Part shown: piece after piece, positions 19,534 through 29,602 of the stretch
How positions within the stretch are numbered: the first letter of the stretch is position 1
Layout of the letters: each line of letters starts with the position of its first letter
Assembly (NCBI GenBank): GCA_029935315.1
Contig: JAOZKN010000002.1
Coordinates: 18,284-82,283 of the forward strand
Length of the DNA stretch: 64,000 nt
From: Desulfocapsa sp.
GTDB taxonomy: Bacteria; Desulfobacterota; Desulfobulbia; Desulfobulbales; Desulfocapsaceae
Reading direction: 5' to 3'
Translations under genes and position numbers: made by a program
The notes under the pieces: model-generated
The model's input: the letters and a program-made list of their open reading frames with translations, nothing else
Told to the model about the DNA's origin: nothing
The model's database searches: none

Positions 19534-20547
19534 ATGGCTTCAAAAAACAAAAATAAGTGTTGCTACGCTCAGTCGGGAAAGAGTGCCAAAGAACGCCTGG
19601 AAAGATTCTGGTCGCTTTTTGAGAAGGAAGATGAGGTACTGGTCTGTATCAATGCCGATCCGGATGCTATTGCCTGTGCCATGGGTATTAAACGCCTGCT
19701 GCGGTACCGGGTAAAGTCTTTGACCATTGCTCACCCGAACGAAATCCGGCGTCTGAATAATGTGGCCATGGTTGAACGCCTGAAAATCCCGTTGGAACGT
19801 CTCGGCAATATCAAACTTGGAGATTTTTCAAAAAAAGTTCTGGTGGATTCCCAACCGAGTCATCTTCCTGTTTTTGAGCGAATTACGTTTGATGCCATTA
19901 TTGATCACCACCCTTTAAAAGGGGAGCCTCAGGCACCTTTTGTCGACATCAGGCCACAGTACGGAGCCTGCTCAACCATGCTGGTTGAGTATCTTCGAGC
20001 TGGAAACCTGAAGCCCTCCGTGGCTCTGGCCACCGCTCTTTTTTATGCAATTAAAGTTGATACGCAGGATTTTTCAAAACAGTCTGTGCTGGCTGATGGA
20101 ATCTCTTTTCGCTATCTGTTCAATGTTGCAAACCGTAACCTGGTAAAGAAATTCGAGTTGACCGATCTCAGGCGTTCTGAGCTGAAAAACTTCAATGTGG
20201 CCCTTAACGAGCTTACATACTCAAAAGGTCGGTTTTACACCCATATAGGGAAGGTGAGAAATCCTGATATCCTGGTCAATATTGCAGATTTCCTGAACCA
20301 TGTAGATAAGATCGACTGGGTACTGGTTTCCGGGATTCACAAGGGAAAACTGGTGGTTATTTTTCGTTGTGATGGCTATCGGAAAAATGCTGGTAAACTG
20401 GCCGAACAGATTTTTGCTGAACTTGGCTCTGCCGGAGGCCACAAGGAAGCCGCGCGTGCAGAAGTTCCTCTGGAAAACCTTTCCCTGGGTGATAAAGAGT
20501 TCACAACAAATGCTTTGAAACGAATGGCAACACGGCATATGAAGTGA
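19534..20547 (+). CDS. DHH-family phosphoesterase (NrnA-like)
   Basis: About 337 residues from the ATG at 19534. DHH motifs are visible: CINADPDAIACAMG, KVLVDSQPSH, IIDHHPLKGE and a GACSTMLVEYL helix, with a C-terminal DHHA1 domain ending in GSAGGHKEAARAE. The family degrades oligoribonucleotides, pAp or cyclic dinucleotides with Mn2+; which of these applies cannot be read here. The start is uncertain: the frame continues to an ATG at 19453, but the added 27 residues are Trp/Cys rich and unlike the family, and neither start has a clear ribosome-binding site. Confidence 0.85.
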   Translation: MASKNKNKCCYAQSGKSAKERLERFWSLFEKEDEVLVCINADPDAIACAMGIKRLLRYRVKSLTIAHPNEIRRLNNVAMVERLKIPLERLGNIKLGDFSKKVLVDSQPSHLPVFERITFDAIIDHHPLKGEPQAPFVDIRPQYGACSTMLVEYLRAGNLKPSVALATALFYAIKVDTQDFSKQSVLADGISFRYLFNVANRNLVKKFELTDLRRSELKNFNVALNELTYSKGRFYTHIGKVRNPDILVNIADFLNHVDKIDWVLVSGIHKGKLVVIFRCDGYRKNAGKLAEQIFAELGSAGGHKEAARAEVPLENLSLGDKEFTTNALKRMATRHMK

Positions 20548-20668
20548 TAATGAAATAGAATGAAACCGTTTCGCAGACCGGGAAGAGTATCTGTCTAAAC
20601 AGTTACTGAACCCGAACAGTGAAAGCGGAAGTCAGGGGTTGTTGTGAAATAATAAACATTGGTGAATA

Positions 20669-21940
20669 ATGTTGAGATCTTCCACACTTGCTATGATTCT
20701 GGCCGGAAGTCGTGTTGATGAATTGGATGTCCTGACCTATTATCGTCCAAAATCAGCGATTCCCTTTGGTGGTTTTGCCAGAGTAATTGATTTTTCCTTA
20801 AGCAACCTTCTCCATTCAGGAATAGAACAGGTTGCCATCCTTTCCCAATATCGAAGTTATTCTCTTATTAATCATATAGGTACCGGTGCGGCCTGGGATA
20901 TGATAGGTCGTAATCGTGGCGTTTCCATCCTGCCTCCGGTAAAAGGACACGAGGCGCGTGAAGAGCAGACCGACTGGTATCGCGGTACTGCTGATGCGGT
21001 GTATAAGAATCTGGATTTTGTGCGCTACCACCAGCCCCGGGAGATTCTTATCCTCTCCGGTGATCATATCTATAATATGAATTATCAGGACATTATAGAC
21101 TACCATGATCAAAAAGATGCGGATCTCACCATTGCCTTTCTGAAAGTCGAAAAAGAGAGTGCCAGCCGCTTCGGTATCGCTGCCATTGATGATGAAGATG
21201 GTGAGTTGGGTGGTAGGGTGACGGCGTACTGGGAAAAACCTGAAAAGCCCGAATCTGACTGGGCATCGCTGACAGTTTTGGTGTTTAAACCTGAAGTCTT
21301 GTATGAGGCCCTTGAAAAAAACCAGCAGACCGAATCCTATGAATTTGGCAGAGATATTATCCCACAGCTTATGGCTGCTTGTAAGAAAGTCTATGCGTAT
21401 AAATACAGGGGATATTGGGGATATACCCGCACGATTGAAGAATACTGGCAGTCCAATATGGATCTTCTGGGTGATGCTCCACTGATCGATATGGAGTCTT
21501 GGGGGCTGCGGACAAACCTTGAGCATCGCGGGATCGGTGATGTGCAACCGGCACTTATTCGTGATGGCGCAAGTATTCATAACAGCCTGGTATACAATGG
21601 CTGTGTGGTGGAAGGTATTGTGCGTAATTCAATCCTCTTTCCCGGAGTCCATGTGGCAAAAGGCGCTGTTGTTGAAAATTCTGTGCTCTTCTTTAATAAT
21701 AAAATCGGGGAAAATTGTAGCTTCAATAAGGTAATAGTTGATGTGAATTCCACCTTTGCCGAAGGCGTCTCTGTCGGTGCCGATCTTGGAAGCAGCGGTG
21801 ATAGAGTCACAGTTGTAGGCTGGGATAATCATGTTCCCGCTGGTGTCTGCATCGGCGAGGGTGCTACCATTTACCCCCATCTGCAGCAAGAAAAGTGGAC
21901 AGAGCATAAAGATGTTGCAAATGGTGAGGTGCTGAAATGA
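20669..21940 (+). CDS. GlgC paralogue with altered catalytic loop (ADP-glucose pyrophosphorylase-like)
   Basis: A 423-residue protein with the nucleotidyltransferase domain (1-270) and left-handed beta-helix domain (290-400) of glucose-1-phosphate adenylyltransferase. The nucleotide-binding loop, GGVGSRL in its neighbour, reads GSRVDEL here and the KPAVPF motif reads KSAIPF; the SGDHIYNMNY aspartate and WEKPE glucose-phosphate lysine are kept. By analogy with GlgC/GlgD and plant large subunits it may be a regulatory or weakly catalytic subunit, which is inference. Its stop overlaps the start of the second copy by 4 bases. Confidence 0.85.
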   Translation: MLRSSTLAMILAGSRVDELDVLTYYRPKSAIPFGGFARVIDFSLSNLLHSGIEQVAILSQYRSYSLINHIGTGAAWDMIGRNRGVSILPPVKGHEAREEQTDWYRGTADAVYKNLDFVRYHQPREILILSGDHIYNMNYQDIIDYHDQKDADLTIAFLKVEKESASRFGIAAIDDEDGELGGRVTAYWEKPEKPESDWASLTVLVFKPEVLYEALEKNQQTESYEFGRDIIPQLMAACKKVYAYKYRGYWGYTRTIEEYWQSNMDLLGDAPLIDMESWGLRTNLEHRGIGDVQPALIRDGASIHNSLVYNGCVVEGIVRNSILFPGVHVAKGAVVENSVLFFNNKIGENCSFNKVIVDVNSTFAEGVSVGADLGSSGDRVTVVGWDNHVPAGVCIGEGATIYPHLQQEKWTEHKDVANGEVLK

Positions 21941-23202
21941 GAACACAGAATGAAGCTCTGGTTCTGCTCCTTGCAGGTGGTGTTGGCAGCAGATTAAATA
22001 TTCTGGTACAGAGTCGGGCAAAACCAGCGGTTCCTTTTGCCGGAATGTATCGTATTATTGATTTCAGCCTCAGCAATGTGATGAATTCAGGGCTGACAAA
22101 GATTGGTGTGCTTACCCAGTATAAGCCGATGTCTCTGATGCGGCATCTGGGGACAGGTGAGGCCTGGGATTTCACTGGCCGGAGTCGTGGGGTGAAAATA
22201 TTACCACCCCATACCGGATTCAAGGATTCAGACTGGTATAAAGGTACGGCGGATGCCGTACGTCAGAATATTGATTTCCTGGAGAAAAATCCATCGGATG
22301 AGGTCGTTTTACTTTCAGGAGATCATATTTACAATATGGATTTTCATGCCATGCTGGAATACCACCGTTTCAAAAAAGCGGATGTGACCATTGGCATGAT
22401 GGTTGTTCCCATAAGTGAGATCCATCAGTTTGGTGCAGGGATAATTGACAAGAACAATCGCATCATTGACTGGGAAGAAAAACCGGAACATCCGAAGACA
22501 AATCTGGCCTCCATGGGTATTTATGTTTTTGATTATAAATACCTGCTCGATTCTCTCTACAAAGACCGGGACGAGGTGGATTTTGGCATGCATATTCTGC
22601 CACGGGCCATTGATAATGACAACGTTTTTGCCTATCCTTTTTACGGATACTGGCGCGATGTTGGTACCATTCAGTCCTATTGGGAAACCAATATGGACGT
22701 GCTCCGTCAGGGCAGTATCATTTCTCCCGAGGCCTGGGGCATCGTGACAAATGTTGAAGCCGCAGGACTTGCAGCTGATCGTGCTCCGGCGAGGTATGGC
22801 AATAATGCGCAAGTGAGTGCCTCTATGGTTTCGGCTGGTTGTATTATCCGGGGGACTGTTGAAAATTCGATTCTGGCGCCCGGAGTTGTTGTTGAAGAGG
22901 GAGCCGTCGTCAGGGATTCAATCCTCTTTGATGATTGTATTGTGGGAAAAAACAGTGAGGTAGATCTTGCCATCTTCGACAAGCGGGCCCGGGTGAGTGG
23001 TGATGCGAAAGTGGGTGTTGGCAGCAGACATGATTTTCCGAACATCGAAAATCCGACCCACTTATATACCGGAATTTCCTTAATCGGTAAGGAGGCACTT
23101 GTACCTTCGGGAGTCTCCATTGGACGCAACTGTATTGTCAACTCCCATACCCGGGAAGATACCTACTTGTCTACAGATGTGGAAGATGGTGAGACAGTCT
23201 GA
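21937..23202 (+). CDS. glgC: Glucose-1-phosphate adenylyltransferase
   Basis: Makes ADP-glucose from glucose-1-phosphate and ATP, the committed step of bacterial glycogen synthesis. The 421-residue protein has canonical LAGGVGSRLN, SRAKPAVPFAG, GTADAVRQN, LSGDHIYNMDF and WEEKPEHP motifs followed by the C-terminal beta-helix. It is translationally coupled to the divergent paralogue upstream, consistent with equimolar synthesis of two subunits. Glycogen phosphorylase is at 39-41 kb; no glycogen synthase is in the window. Confidence 0.95.
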   Translation: MRTQNEALVLLLAGGVGSRLNILVQSRAKPAVPFAGMYRIIDFSLSNVMNSGLTKIGVLTQYKPMSLMRHLGTGEAWDFTGRSRGVKILPPHTGFKDSDWYKGTADAVRQNIDFLEKNPSDEVVLLSGDHIYNMDFHAMLEYHRFKKADVTIGMMVVPISEIHQFGAGIIDKNNRIIDWEEKPEHPKTNLASMGIYVFDYKYLLDSLYKDRDEVDFGMHILPRAIDNDNVFAYPFYGYWRDVGTIQSYWETNMDVLRQGSIISPEAWGIVTNVEAAGLAADRAPARYGNNAQVSASMVSAGCIIRGTVENSILAPGVVVEEGAVVRDSILFDDCIVGKNSEVDLAIFDKRARVSGDAKVGVGSRHDFPNIENPTHLYTGISLIGKEALVPSGVSIGRNCIVNSHTREDTYLSTDVEDGETV

Positions 23203-23299
23203 TTTCTTGCATAACCCGCTTTGTCTGTCAGTCACGTGTTCGTTGAAAATTAAATGGCATTTGCAGCAGCTTATTGGTATAGAATAGCTGCTATTTTGT

Positions 23300-23376
23300 G
23301 GTCCCGTAGCTCAGCTGGATAGAGCGTCTCCCTCCTAAGGAGAAAGTCGTAGGTTCGAATCCTACCGGGATCACCA
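23300..23376 (+). tRNA. tRNA-Arg (anticodon CCU)
   Basis: Complete cloverleaf of 77 bases including an encoded CCA. Acceptor GGTCCCG pairs with CGGGATC (one G-U), D stem GCTC/GAGC, anticodon stem TCTCC/GGAGA with loop CTCCTAA (anticodon CCT in DNA) and T arm GTAGG-TTCGAAT-CCTAC. It stands alone between glgC and the metallopeptidase gene. No attachment-site duplication was noticed beside it. Confidence 0.97.
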
Positions 23377-23494
23377 CCTTCCTGATATCCATTTTTTACA
23401 AATTCTCGTTTAGAAATGTCTCTGTTGTGCAGCTTTCGTGCGTAGTCTACGGTTATTAATTGTTATAGATTTTAAAAAAGACAGGAGAAGTCAA

Positions 23495-24373
23495 ATGCGC
23501 TGGGAAAATGGTCGCAGGAGTCAGAATGTAGAGGATCGTCGTGGCAGAAAGATTCCCGGTGGTGCCAAGGGTGGCGGTATTGGTATTTTGTTACTGGCCC
23601 TGGTGGGAATGTATTTTGGTATTGATCCTTCTGTCGTTTTGAATTTAGGGGATGCTGTCGAGCAAAACAGGCCCGCCAGTCAGAGCGCACAAACCTATCA
23701 GGCCAGTCCGGCAGAGCAGAAACAGGCAGAGTTTGTATCTGTGGTCCTGGCCGATACCGAAGATGTCTGGAATCAACTGTTTAAAGAGATGGGCAGAAGT
23801 TACAAGGAACCGAATCTTGTTCTTTTCAGTGGTTCTGTTTCCTCTGCCTGCGGACTTGCTCAGGCTGCCATGGGCCCGTTTTATTGTCCTGGAGACCAGA
23901 AAGTTTATATTGATCTCTCGTTTTATAAAGACTTGCAGGACAAGCTGAATTCCCCCGGTGACTTTGCCCGTGCCTATGTGGTTGCCCACGAGATAGGACA
24001 TCATGTCCAGAAGTTACTCGGTATCAGTGATAAGGTACAGCAGGCGCGGCAGAAACTTTCCAAGGTGGAGTATAATAAGCTTTCTGTACATCTGGAACTG
24101 CAGGCCGATTGTTTTGCAGGTGTCTGGACAAATCGGGCAGATCAGATACGTGGAATTCTGGAGGCTGGTGATATTGAGGAGGCCCTGAATGCAGCAAGTA
24201 ATATAGGTGATGACCGTCTCCAGCAGCAATCCAGGGGCTATGTGACTCCGGATTCGTTTACCCACGGCAGCTCAGCTCAGCGTGTTCACTGGTTCAAGGT
24301 TGGGTATCAATCCGGAGATATTAACAAATGTAATACCTTTGAGGCAAAGGGGACACAGCTAAATCACCTTTGA
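23495..24373 (+). CDS. YpfJ-family neutral zinc metallopeptidase
   Basis: A 292-residue membrane-anchored putative protease. The N-terminus MRWENGRRSQNVEDRRG is the family hallmark, followed by one membrane segment (about 28-50) and a catalytic domain with zinc motif HEIGHH and downstream ELQADCFAGVW. The C-terminus includes the SFTHGSSAQRVHWFKVGYQSG block. The ATG at 23495 with AGGAG upstream is clearly the start; an earlier ATG at 23438 adds residues not seen in the family. Substrate unknown. Confidence 0.92.
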   Translation: MRWENGRRSQNVEDRRGRKIPGGAKGGGIGILLLALVGMYFGIDPSVVLNLGDAVEQNRPASQSAQTYQASPAEQKQAEFVSVVLADTEDVWNQLFKEMGRSYKEPNLVLFSGSVSSACGLAQAAMGPFYCPGDQKVYIDLSFYKDLQDKLNSPGDFARAYVVAHEIGHHVQKLLGISDKVQQARQKLSKVEYNKLSVHLELQADCFAGVWTNRADQIRGILEAGDIEEALNAASNIGDDRLQQQSRGYVTPDSFTHGSSAQRVHWFKVGYQSGDINKCNTFEAKGTQLNHL

Positions 24374-24426
24374 GCTTGAGGGGGGGGTACTGTCTTTTGA
24401 GAGAAAGAAGATTCTGCTGAGGGAGA

Positions 24427-25092
24427 TTAGGAAAAGAAACGTGTAAATACCTCAATGTCTTCACGGGGAGTACGGTAATTATTAATAACAGCCCCGCTAT
24501 CCTCATATCCAAGAGCCAGGCCACAGACCAGTGTTGAATCCTGCGGATAGCCCAGTGTTCGTTTAATAATCTCGGGGTAATCAGACAGGGAGGCCTGGGG
24601 GCAGGTTGATAGTCCGTAATCCAGTGCTGTAAGCATAATTGATTGGAGAAACATACCGCAATCCAGAAAAGATCCCGTCTGCATGGTTCCATCCATAAAA
24701 AAGAGTAGCATCACGGGTGCATCAAAGGCTCGATAATTTTTCGCCCACTGATCCAGCCGCTTCTGTTTGTCATGACGTTGTATGCCAAGGGCATTGTACA
24801 TCTGGCGGCCACAATTCACCCGTCGTTGTTTATATGGGGGTGTCCATGTCTTCGGGTAATATTGAAAGTCAGCATGCCCTCTTTTTCCATTGCGAAAGCA
24901 TTCTTCAATTTCTTTCTGCAATCCTACTTTCGTTTCTCCGTCGACAACTGCAACCTGCCAGGGCTGCATATTTGCACCTGATGGTGCGTGCCTTGCGGCT
25001 GACAGAATTGCTTTGATCTTCTCGGGTTCAACATCCTTGTTAAGAAATGCACGCACAGACTTACGGAGTTTAAGGGCGTCTTCAATTTTCAT
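24427..25092 (-). CDS. Nitroreductase family protein
   Basis: A 221-residue FMN-dependent oxidoreductase. It begins with the family pattern LRKSVRAFLNKDVEPEKI, has APSGANMQPWQVAVVDG at the flavin site and a GLALGYEDSGAVINNYRTPR C-terminal block. Unlike the protein at 14 kb it has no ferredoxin domain. The substrate is not evident. It is transcribed away from the reverse rubrerythrin terminator region, as a single gene. Confidence 0.92.
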   Translation of the reverse strand: MKIEDALKLRKSVRAFLNKDVEPEKIKAILSAARHAPSGANMQPWQVAVVDGETKVGLQKEIEECFRNGKRGHADFQYYPKTWTPPYKQRRVNCGRQMYNALGIQRHDKQKRLDQWAKNYRAFDAPVMLLFFMDGTMQTGSFLDCGMFLQSIMLTALDYGLSTCPQASLSDYPEIIKRTLGYPQDSTLVCGLALGYEDSGAVINNYRTPREDIEVFTRFFS

Positions 25093-25127
25093 TGATTCTC
25101 AGGAAGTGGAGGAGAAATGAAATAAAA

Positions 25128-25159
25128 AAAGCCCCTGTGGAGTATAACACAGGGGCTTT
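25128..25159 (-). terminator. Rho-independent terminator of reverse rubrerythrin
   Basis: AAGCCCCTGTG pairs with CACAGGGGCTT around a short loop. On the minus strand it is followed by TTTTTTT, so it terminates the rubrerythrin message 31 bases after its stop; it lies just upstream of the nitroreductase start. Confidence 0.9.
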
Positions 25160-25189
25160 CAATTATCGTAAGTAGTAGATAATCAGGTT

Positions 25190-25735
25190 TTATGCAAAGT
25201 ATCTGTCAAGGAGGCCTTTGAATGCCATACCGTGACGCGCTTCGTCTTTGCACATCTCATGAACGCTGTCATGGATGGCATCAAGATTTGCTTTTTTGGC
25301 AGCAACCGCAATGTCTTTTTTGCCCTGACATGCGCCATGCTCTGCAGCGACACGAGCTTCAAGGTTTTCTTTGGTGGAAGCAACAACGACTTCACCGAGC
25401 ATCTCGGCAAATCTGGATGCGTGCTCTGCTTCTTCCCAGGCAATACGCTTGTAGGCCTCTGCCACTTCAGGGTAGCCTTCGCGATCTGCCTGACGACTCA
25501 TGGCCAGATACATTCCAACTTCTGTACATTCGCCGTTGAAATTGGCACGAAGACCTTCAAGTATTTCAGGGTCGATACCTTTTGCAACACCGATAACATG
25601 CTCATCGGCCCAGGCCAGTTCCCCCTCAGCCTGCTCCTTGAATTTATCCTGTGTTGCACCACATTGAGGACACTTCGCTGGTGCAGAATCACCCTCATAA
25701 ACATAACCACATACGGAACAAGAAAACTTCGCCAT
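25190..25735 (-). CDS. Reverse rubrerythrin
   Basis: Peroxide- or oxygen-reducing non-haem iron protein of anaerobes. The rubredoxin domain is N-terminal ([10 protein letters not shown] ... CPQCGA, residues 6-26), the reverse of classical rubrerythrin, followed by a four-helix di-iron domain with EXXH-type ligands ([31 protein letters not shown]). It has 181 residues and a GGAGAA ribosome-binding site. It is monocistronic with its own terminator. No clear PerR box could be defined in the AT-rich 150 bases upstream. Confidence 0.95.
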   Translation of the reverse strand: MAKFSCSVCGYVYEGDSAPAKCPQCGATQDKFKEQAEGELAWADEHVIGVAKGIDPEILEGLRANFNGECTEVGMYLAMSRQADREGYPEVAEAYKRIAWEEAEHASRFAEMLGEVVVASTKENLEARVAAEHGACQGKKDIAVAAKKANLDAIHDSVHEMCKDEARHGMAFKGLLDRYFA

Positions 25736-25888
25736 TGTAATTCTCCTAAATTGAGTTTGTTGGATTGTTATAAATAACTATTCCCATATGATATTTGTTC
25801 TGAAAATAAAAGCAAGGCTTTTATCCAATTTTTTTGACAAATTGTTCAAGCGAAGAGATTCACAATCAATGTTTTCTACGATATGATT

Positions 25889-27271
25889 TTAATTTGTTGA
25901 AATATTTTTACAGAGAAGAGCCTGGGTCTGCTGGAAGAGAGCTGCTGCAGTTTTTCCCCCTTCTGTGTCTGGAAAGGAATCACCAAGAATGGCGATAATG
26001 ACTTCCTTATGTTGCAGTTGAGTGGCTGGGGCCGCAGGAAGGATACGTCCTTTTTTACTTATTTCGACAAGTTGAGCGTTGCTAAGCTGTTTCAGAGTGT
26101 CAAGCAGCAGTTCGGCTGAGTAGGCTGGACAGAGGTAGGGGAGGTCTTTTTTGACTAATGTTGATTTGTTAGAGAATGAGTCGTAGATGATGTGCAGTAC
26201 GTCAAAGGCAGCGCTGATCTGTTCCGTGGGTGTGTGTGTGAGTTTACGCAGCGGATAGCTGCTCTGACGCTGGCAGGCAAATGCCACTTGTGCACCTGCG
26301 AGAATAAAGACCCAGCCCAGAAACATCCAGACCAGGAAGAGTGGCAGGGTGGCAACAGAGCCATAGATTGCGTTGTATTTGGAAACCCCGATCTGAAGCC
26401 CAATATAGAGATTTTGAGTGATAAACCAGAATGTTCCCGCAAAAATCGCCCCGATCAGAGCAGGGCCTGTTTTGACTTTGGTGTTAGGGAAAAAGATGTA
26501 GATCAGAAACAGGGTAAGGATAATGAAAAAAAGTGGCACTAAAAGCAAGAGCCCGGTTTGCACCAGGGGACCAGGAAGAATATTCAGAATCTTGTTTAAT
26601 AACTTATCATTTTTCAGGATTGTGTTTGCAAAAAATCCAACGTTTATAGAGATGGGCATGAGGATGAGGAAGGTCAGATAATCTGTGACTTTTCTCATAA
26701 GTGATCTCCCGGAAGGGACATGCCAGATCGTATTCATAGAGAGTTCAATGTTGGCAAGGACTAAAATGGCACTGAAGAGAACCCCAAGTACACCGATGGT
26801 ACCAAGAGCAGCAAAATTCGTTCTGTCAACATAGTTGAAAATCTGTTCCGCAACTGAACGGAACTGTGTTGTCACCGAATGGGTATCCTCCTTTGCGGCT
26901 TCAAGGGCTGCAGACTGCTCAAGAGTATGCTGTGACACGCCAAAACCACTGGTGGTGAGTGGTGTTGTTTTGCTCAGGGTATCAATATAGCTGTAGACCA
27001 CGGTTTGTAACTGGTCACTGCCCCCCATGCCTTTAAGTACAGCAGTACTCATGGCCAGCATGGGAACCAGGGACAAGAGAATAGTGTAGGTGAGGGCACT
27101 GGCTCGTATATTGAGCTCGTTACGGGAAAACTCCTTGTACGTTATAAGAATTATACGGATTAAACTGTGGAATTTTCGCAAAAAAAGAGAATCGACCGAG
27201 GCGGGTGCACTGGCCCAGTCCATAAGGCGATGAATGCTGAGTGGGTGTGTTTTTTTTTCTTGTTGAAGCAT
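25889..27271 (-). CDS. YihY/virulence factor BrkB family membrane protein
   Basis: A 460-residue inner-membrane protein with about six helices between residues 55 and 330. The family pattern is visible in RASALTYTILLSLVPMLA, the VLFSAILVLANIELSMNTIW segment and YGSVATLPLFLVWMFLGW. The C-terminal about 110 residues are soluble and resemble a winged-helix domain. It was formerly called ribonuclease BN, which is not supported for this family; the function remains unknown. Confidence 0.9.
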   Translation of the reverse strand: MLQQEKKTHPLSIHRLMDWASAPASVDSLFLRKFHSLIRIILITYKEFSRNELNIRASALTYTILLSLVPMLAMSTAVLKGMGGSDQLQTVVYSYIDTLSKTTPLTTSGFGVSQHTLEQSAALEAAKEDTHSVTTQFRSVAEQIFNYVDRTNFAALGTIGVLGVLFSAILVLANIELSMNTIWHVPSGRSLMRKVTDYLTFLILMPISINVGFFANTILKNDKLLNKILNILPGPLVQTGLLLLVPLFFIILTLFLIYIFFPNTKVKTGPALIGAIFAGTFWFITQNLYIGLQIGVSKYNAIYGSVATLPLFLVWMFLGWVFILAGAQVAFACQRQSSYPLRKLTHTPTEQISAAFDVLHIIYDSFSNKSTLVKKDLPYLCPAYSAELLLDTLKQLSNAQLVEISKKGRILPAAPATQLQHKEVIIAILGDSFPDTEGGKTAAALFQQTQALLCKNISTN

Positions 27272-27331
27272 GATAATGAAAAGTTGTAGTGGTGAATGGT
27301 AGCTTTTACGAGTGCTGTAAAAAGAATGACC

Positions 27332-29467
27332 TCAGTTACGGGAATATAACCATTTGTCCAACATATTGAAAACAATATCTCTTTTTATTGGTTTTGTCAT
27401 GTAGTCGTTCATGCCAGCATTCAGGCAGAGTTCTCTGTCTCCTTTCATGGCATTAGCAGTCATGGCCAGGATAGGGATGTCTGTGAAGCCAAGTTTGCGG
27501 ATTTGTTGTGTGGCTTCATAACCATCCATTTCCGGCATCTGTATGTCCATAAGTATGGTGTCAAATTGTTCAGGGGTGCTGTTGAACATTTCCACGGCAA
27601 TCTTTCCATTACTGGCGACTTCAACCTGGTACCCGGCTTTTGTCAGAATCATTGTTGCAAGCTTTTGATTTACCAGATTGTCCTCAACAAGCAGGATGGA
27701 GATGGATTGCTTGATTTCTTCACGCACTGAATATTGGGTAACCAGTTCCGTCTCTTTTTTGTAAAAATCGTCGTCACCCTTGTGGCCAAGGGTTCTTGAC
27801 AGGGTACGTAACAGGATTGAACGTCTTGCCGGTTTACTTAAAAAAGCAGAGAAGCCGACCTCTTTGCATTTATGCGCCAGTTTCTCCGTGGAGGAGGTGT
27901 AGGCAAGGAAGGGGATATTTTTTGACTGCAGGTTTGAGGTCCTGATCATTGTTGCCAGCTCAAAGCCGGAAGTAACAGGCATATGCAGATCAATAATAAC
28001 CAGATCAAAGGCTTTTCCCTCTTCTTCTGCCTGAGAAAGGATACTCATTGTTGTTGTTTCGTCAAGAATGGGGGTGACCTCGATACCAGCTTTGGTGAGA
28101 ATGTGCTCAATAATATCATTGTTGGCTTTATTGTCATCAATGATGAGCATTCTGGTCCCTTCCAGATTCAGTTGGCTCAGGCTTTTCCCATGGGAGACGG
28201 ATGATTTTCGCATTTTTGCAATAAAATGGAAGGTTGTTCCTTTGCCCGGTATGCTTTCAGCCCAGACTTTCCCATCCATCAGGCTCGCAATTTTTCGACA
28301 AATAGAAAGTCCCAGGCCAGTTCCGCCGTATCTTCTGGTGGTGGTGCCGTCCTCCTGTTTGAAAACTTCAAAGATAGACTCGCATTTGTCGGCTGCAATA
28401 CCGATTCCAGTATCGCGAACAAGACAATGCAGGGTGATATTCCTGTCGTCTTCCTCTTCCACGTTAATGGTGAGTTCAAGTTCGCCCTTCTCGGTGAATT
28501 TGGCAGCATTGCCAAGAAGATTGACAAGGACCTGCCTGAACCTGCCGGGATCTCCGCTGATATTGGCAGGAAGATTGTCATCAATGGAGCACAGGATTTC
28601 GATGGATTTTCCCATCACCCGTGGACGAACCAGTTCACACACATCATGGGCGGTAATTTCAGGGTCAAAATCAATATATTCAAGGCTCATCTGCCCGGCT
28701 TCAACCTTAGAGAAATCAAGGATATCGTTGACCAGCTCTATAAGGGCTTCCCCGCTTCTTTTGATTGTCTCGGCGCTGTCTTGCTGCTCTTCATCAAGAT
28801 CAGTGGCAAGGAGCATCTCGGTAAAGCCAATGACTCCGTTCATGGGCGTTCTGATCTCATGGCTCATGGAGGCAAGGAACTGGCTTTTGGTGATGGACGC
28901 AGCTTCTGCAGCAACTTTTGCCTTGCGCAGCTCGTTGGTCTGTAATTCTATTTCTGATTGGAGTGTTTTTGAGTAATTCTCCTGATGTTCTTGAATAATA
29001 AGGTGGTTTTTTTCATTTTCTTCCAGAGTTTTCTGGTATTTTTTTTCGAGAATTGAAAACTCCTGGCCAAACTGCTTTTTTTGAATATCCAGTTTCTTTT
29101 GTGCTGCCGCTGTTTTCAGTCTGCTGGCAAAGAGTGAACAGGCAAGTGACAGCAGTCTGGACTGGTCTTGGGGGGTAAAGAAGAGAGTGGACTGAATTTC
29201 AGGGAGGGCGATTGCAGACCATTCCCCATCAGCAGACACCGGAGTGTACGCATACGCAGCAGCACTTTTTTGCAGAAGAGCCTTGAGTTCTTTACGGCAA
29301 GTTGTCGTGGGTACGGGGCCTTGCTCTGTTATACTGTGTAGCTTTTGCTTGTGATCAATGAGCAGGCAAGAAGATTCAGGGGCAGAGCTGTCGAGAAGTT
29401 GCAGGAGTGTATCGATTTCCTGCTGACAGGAGGTTGCTGTGTCCAAAATTGCGAAGCTTGCGGCCAT
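27332..29467 (-). CDS. Hybrid histidine kinase with two receiver domains
   Basis: A 711-residue cytoplasmic signalling protein. About 120 N-terminal residues are unrecognised, then a coiled coil (130-195), HisKA with phosphorylatable His in [16 protein letters not shown] (about 205), HATPase with [11 protein letters not shown] and [15 protein letters not shown], a first receiver ([23 protein letters not shown]) and a second ([31 protein letters not shown]). No membrane segment or Hpt domain is seen, so phosphotransfer partners are encoded elsewhere. The N-terminal region is probably the sensor. No response regulator gene is adjacent. Confidence 0.93.
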   Translation of the reverse strand: MAASFAILDTATSCQQEIDTLLQLLDSSAPESSCLLIDHKQKLHSITEQGPVPTTTCRKELKALLQKSAAAYAYTPVSADGEWSAIALPEIQSTLFFTPQDQSRLLSLACSLFASRLKTAAAQKKLDIQKKQFGQEFSILEKKYQKTLEENEKNHLIIQEHQENYSKTLQSEIELQTNELRKAKVAAEAASITKSQFLASMSHEIRTPMNGVIGFTEMLLATDLDEEQQDSAETIKRSGEALIELVNDILDFSKVEAGQMSLEYIDFDPEITAHDVCELVRPRVMGKSIEILCSIDDNLPANISGDPGRFRQVLVNLLGNAAKFTEKGELELTINVEEEDDRNITLHCLVRDTGIGIAADKCESIFEVFKQEDGTTTRRYGGTGLGLSICRKIASLMDGKVWAESIPGKGTTFHFIAKMRKSSVSHGKSLSQLNLEGTRMLIIDDNKANNDIIEHILTKAGIEVTPILDETTTMSILSQAEEEGKAFDLVIIDLHMPVTSGFELATMIRTSNLQSKNIPFLAYTSSTEKLAHKCKEVGFSAFLSKPARRSILLRTLSRTLGHKGDDDFYKKETELVTQYSVREEIKQSISILLVEDNLVNQKLATMILTKAGYQVEVASNGKIAVEMFNSTPEQFDTILMDIQMPEMDGYEATQQIRKLGFTDIPILAMTANAMKGDRELCLNAGMNDYMTKPIKRDIVFNMLDKWLYSRN

Positions 29468-29602
29468 GATATTTTCCTTGGTTAGCAGTTAATCTCTGTA
29501 CAGATCTCGCACACTACTCATTGAATAAACGCATGCGGTACAAAAATCAAATGCCTTAACGTTGAACGAAAAGGCTGACTCTCAAGGTCTCGAATAGAAA
29601 TG

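Noticed and set aside
23203..23494. Possible integration site at tRNA-Arg
   Set aside because: No integrase gene and no duplicated tRNA 3' end were noticed in the neighbouring sequence.
25736..25888. PerR box before reverse rubrerythrin
   Set aside because: AT-rich half-matches exist but no convincing palindrome of the expected form.
28068..28976. 302-codon frame on the plus strand inside the hybrid kinase gene
   Set aside because: It is antisense to an unmistakable histidine kinase; Ser/Leu-rich composition and no family match mark it as a shadow frame.
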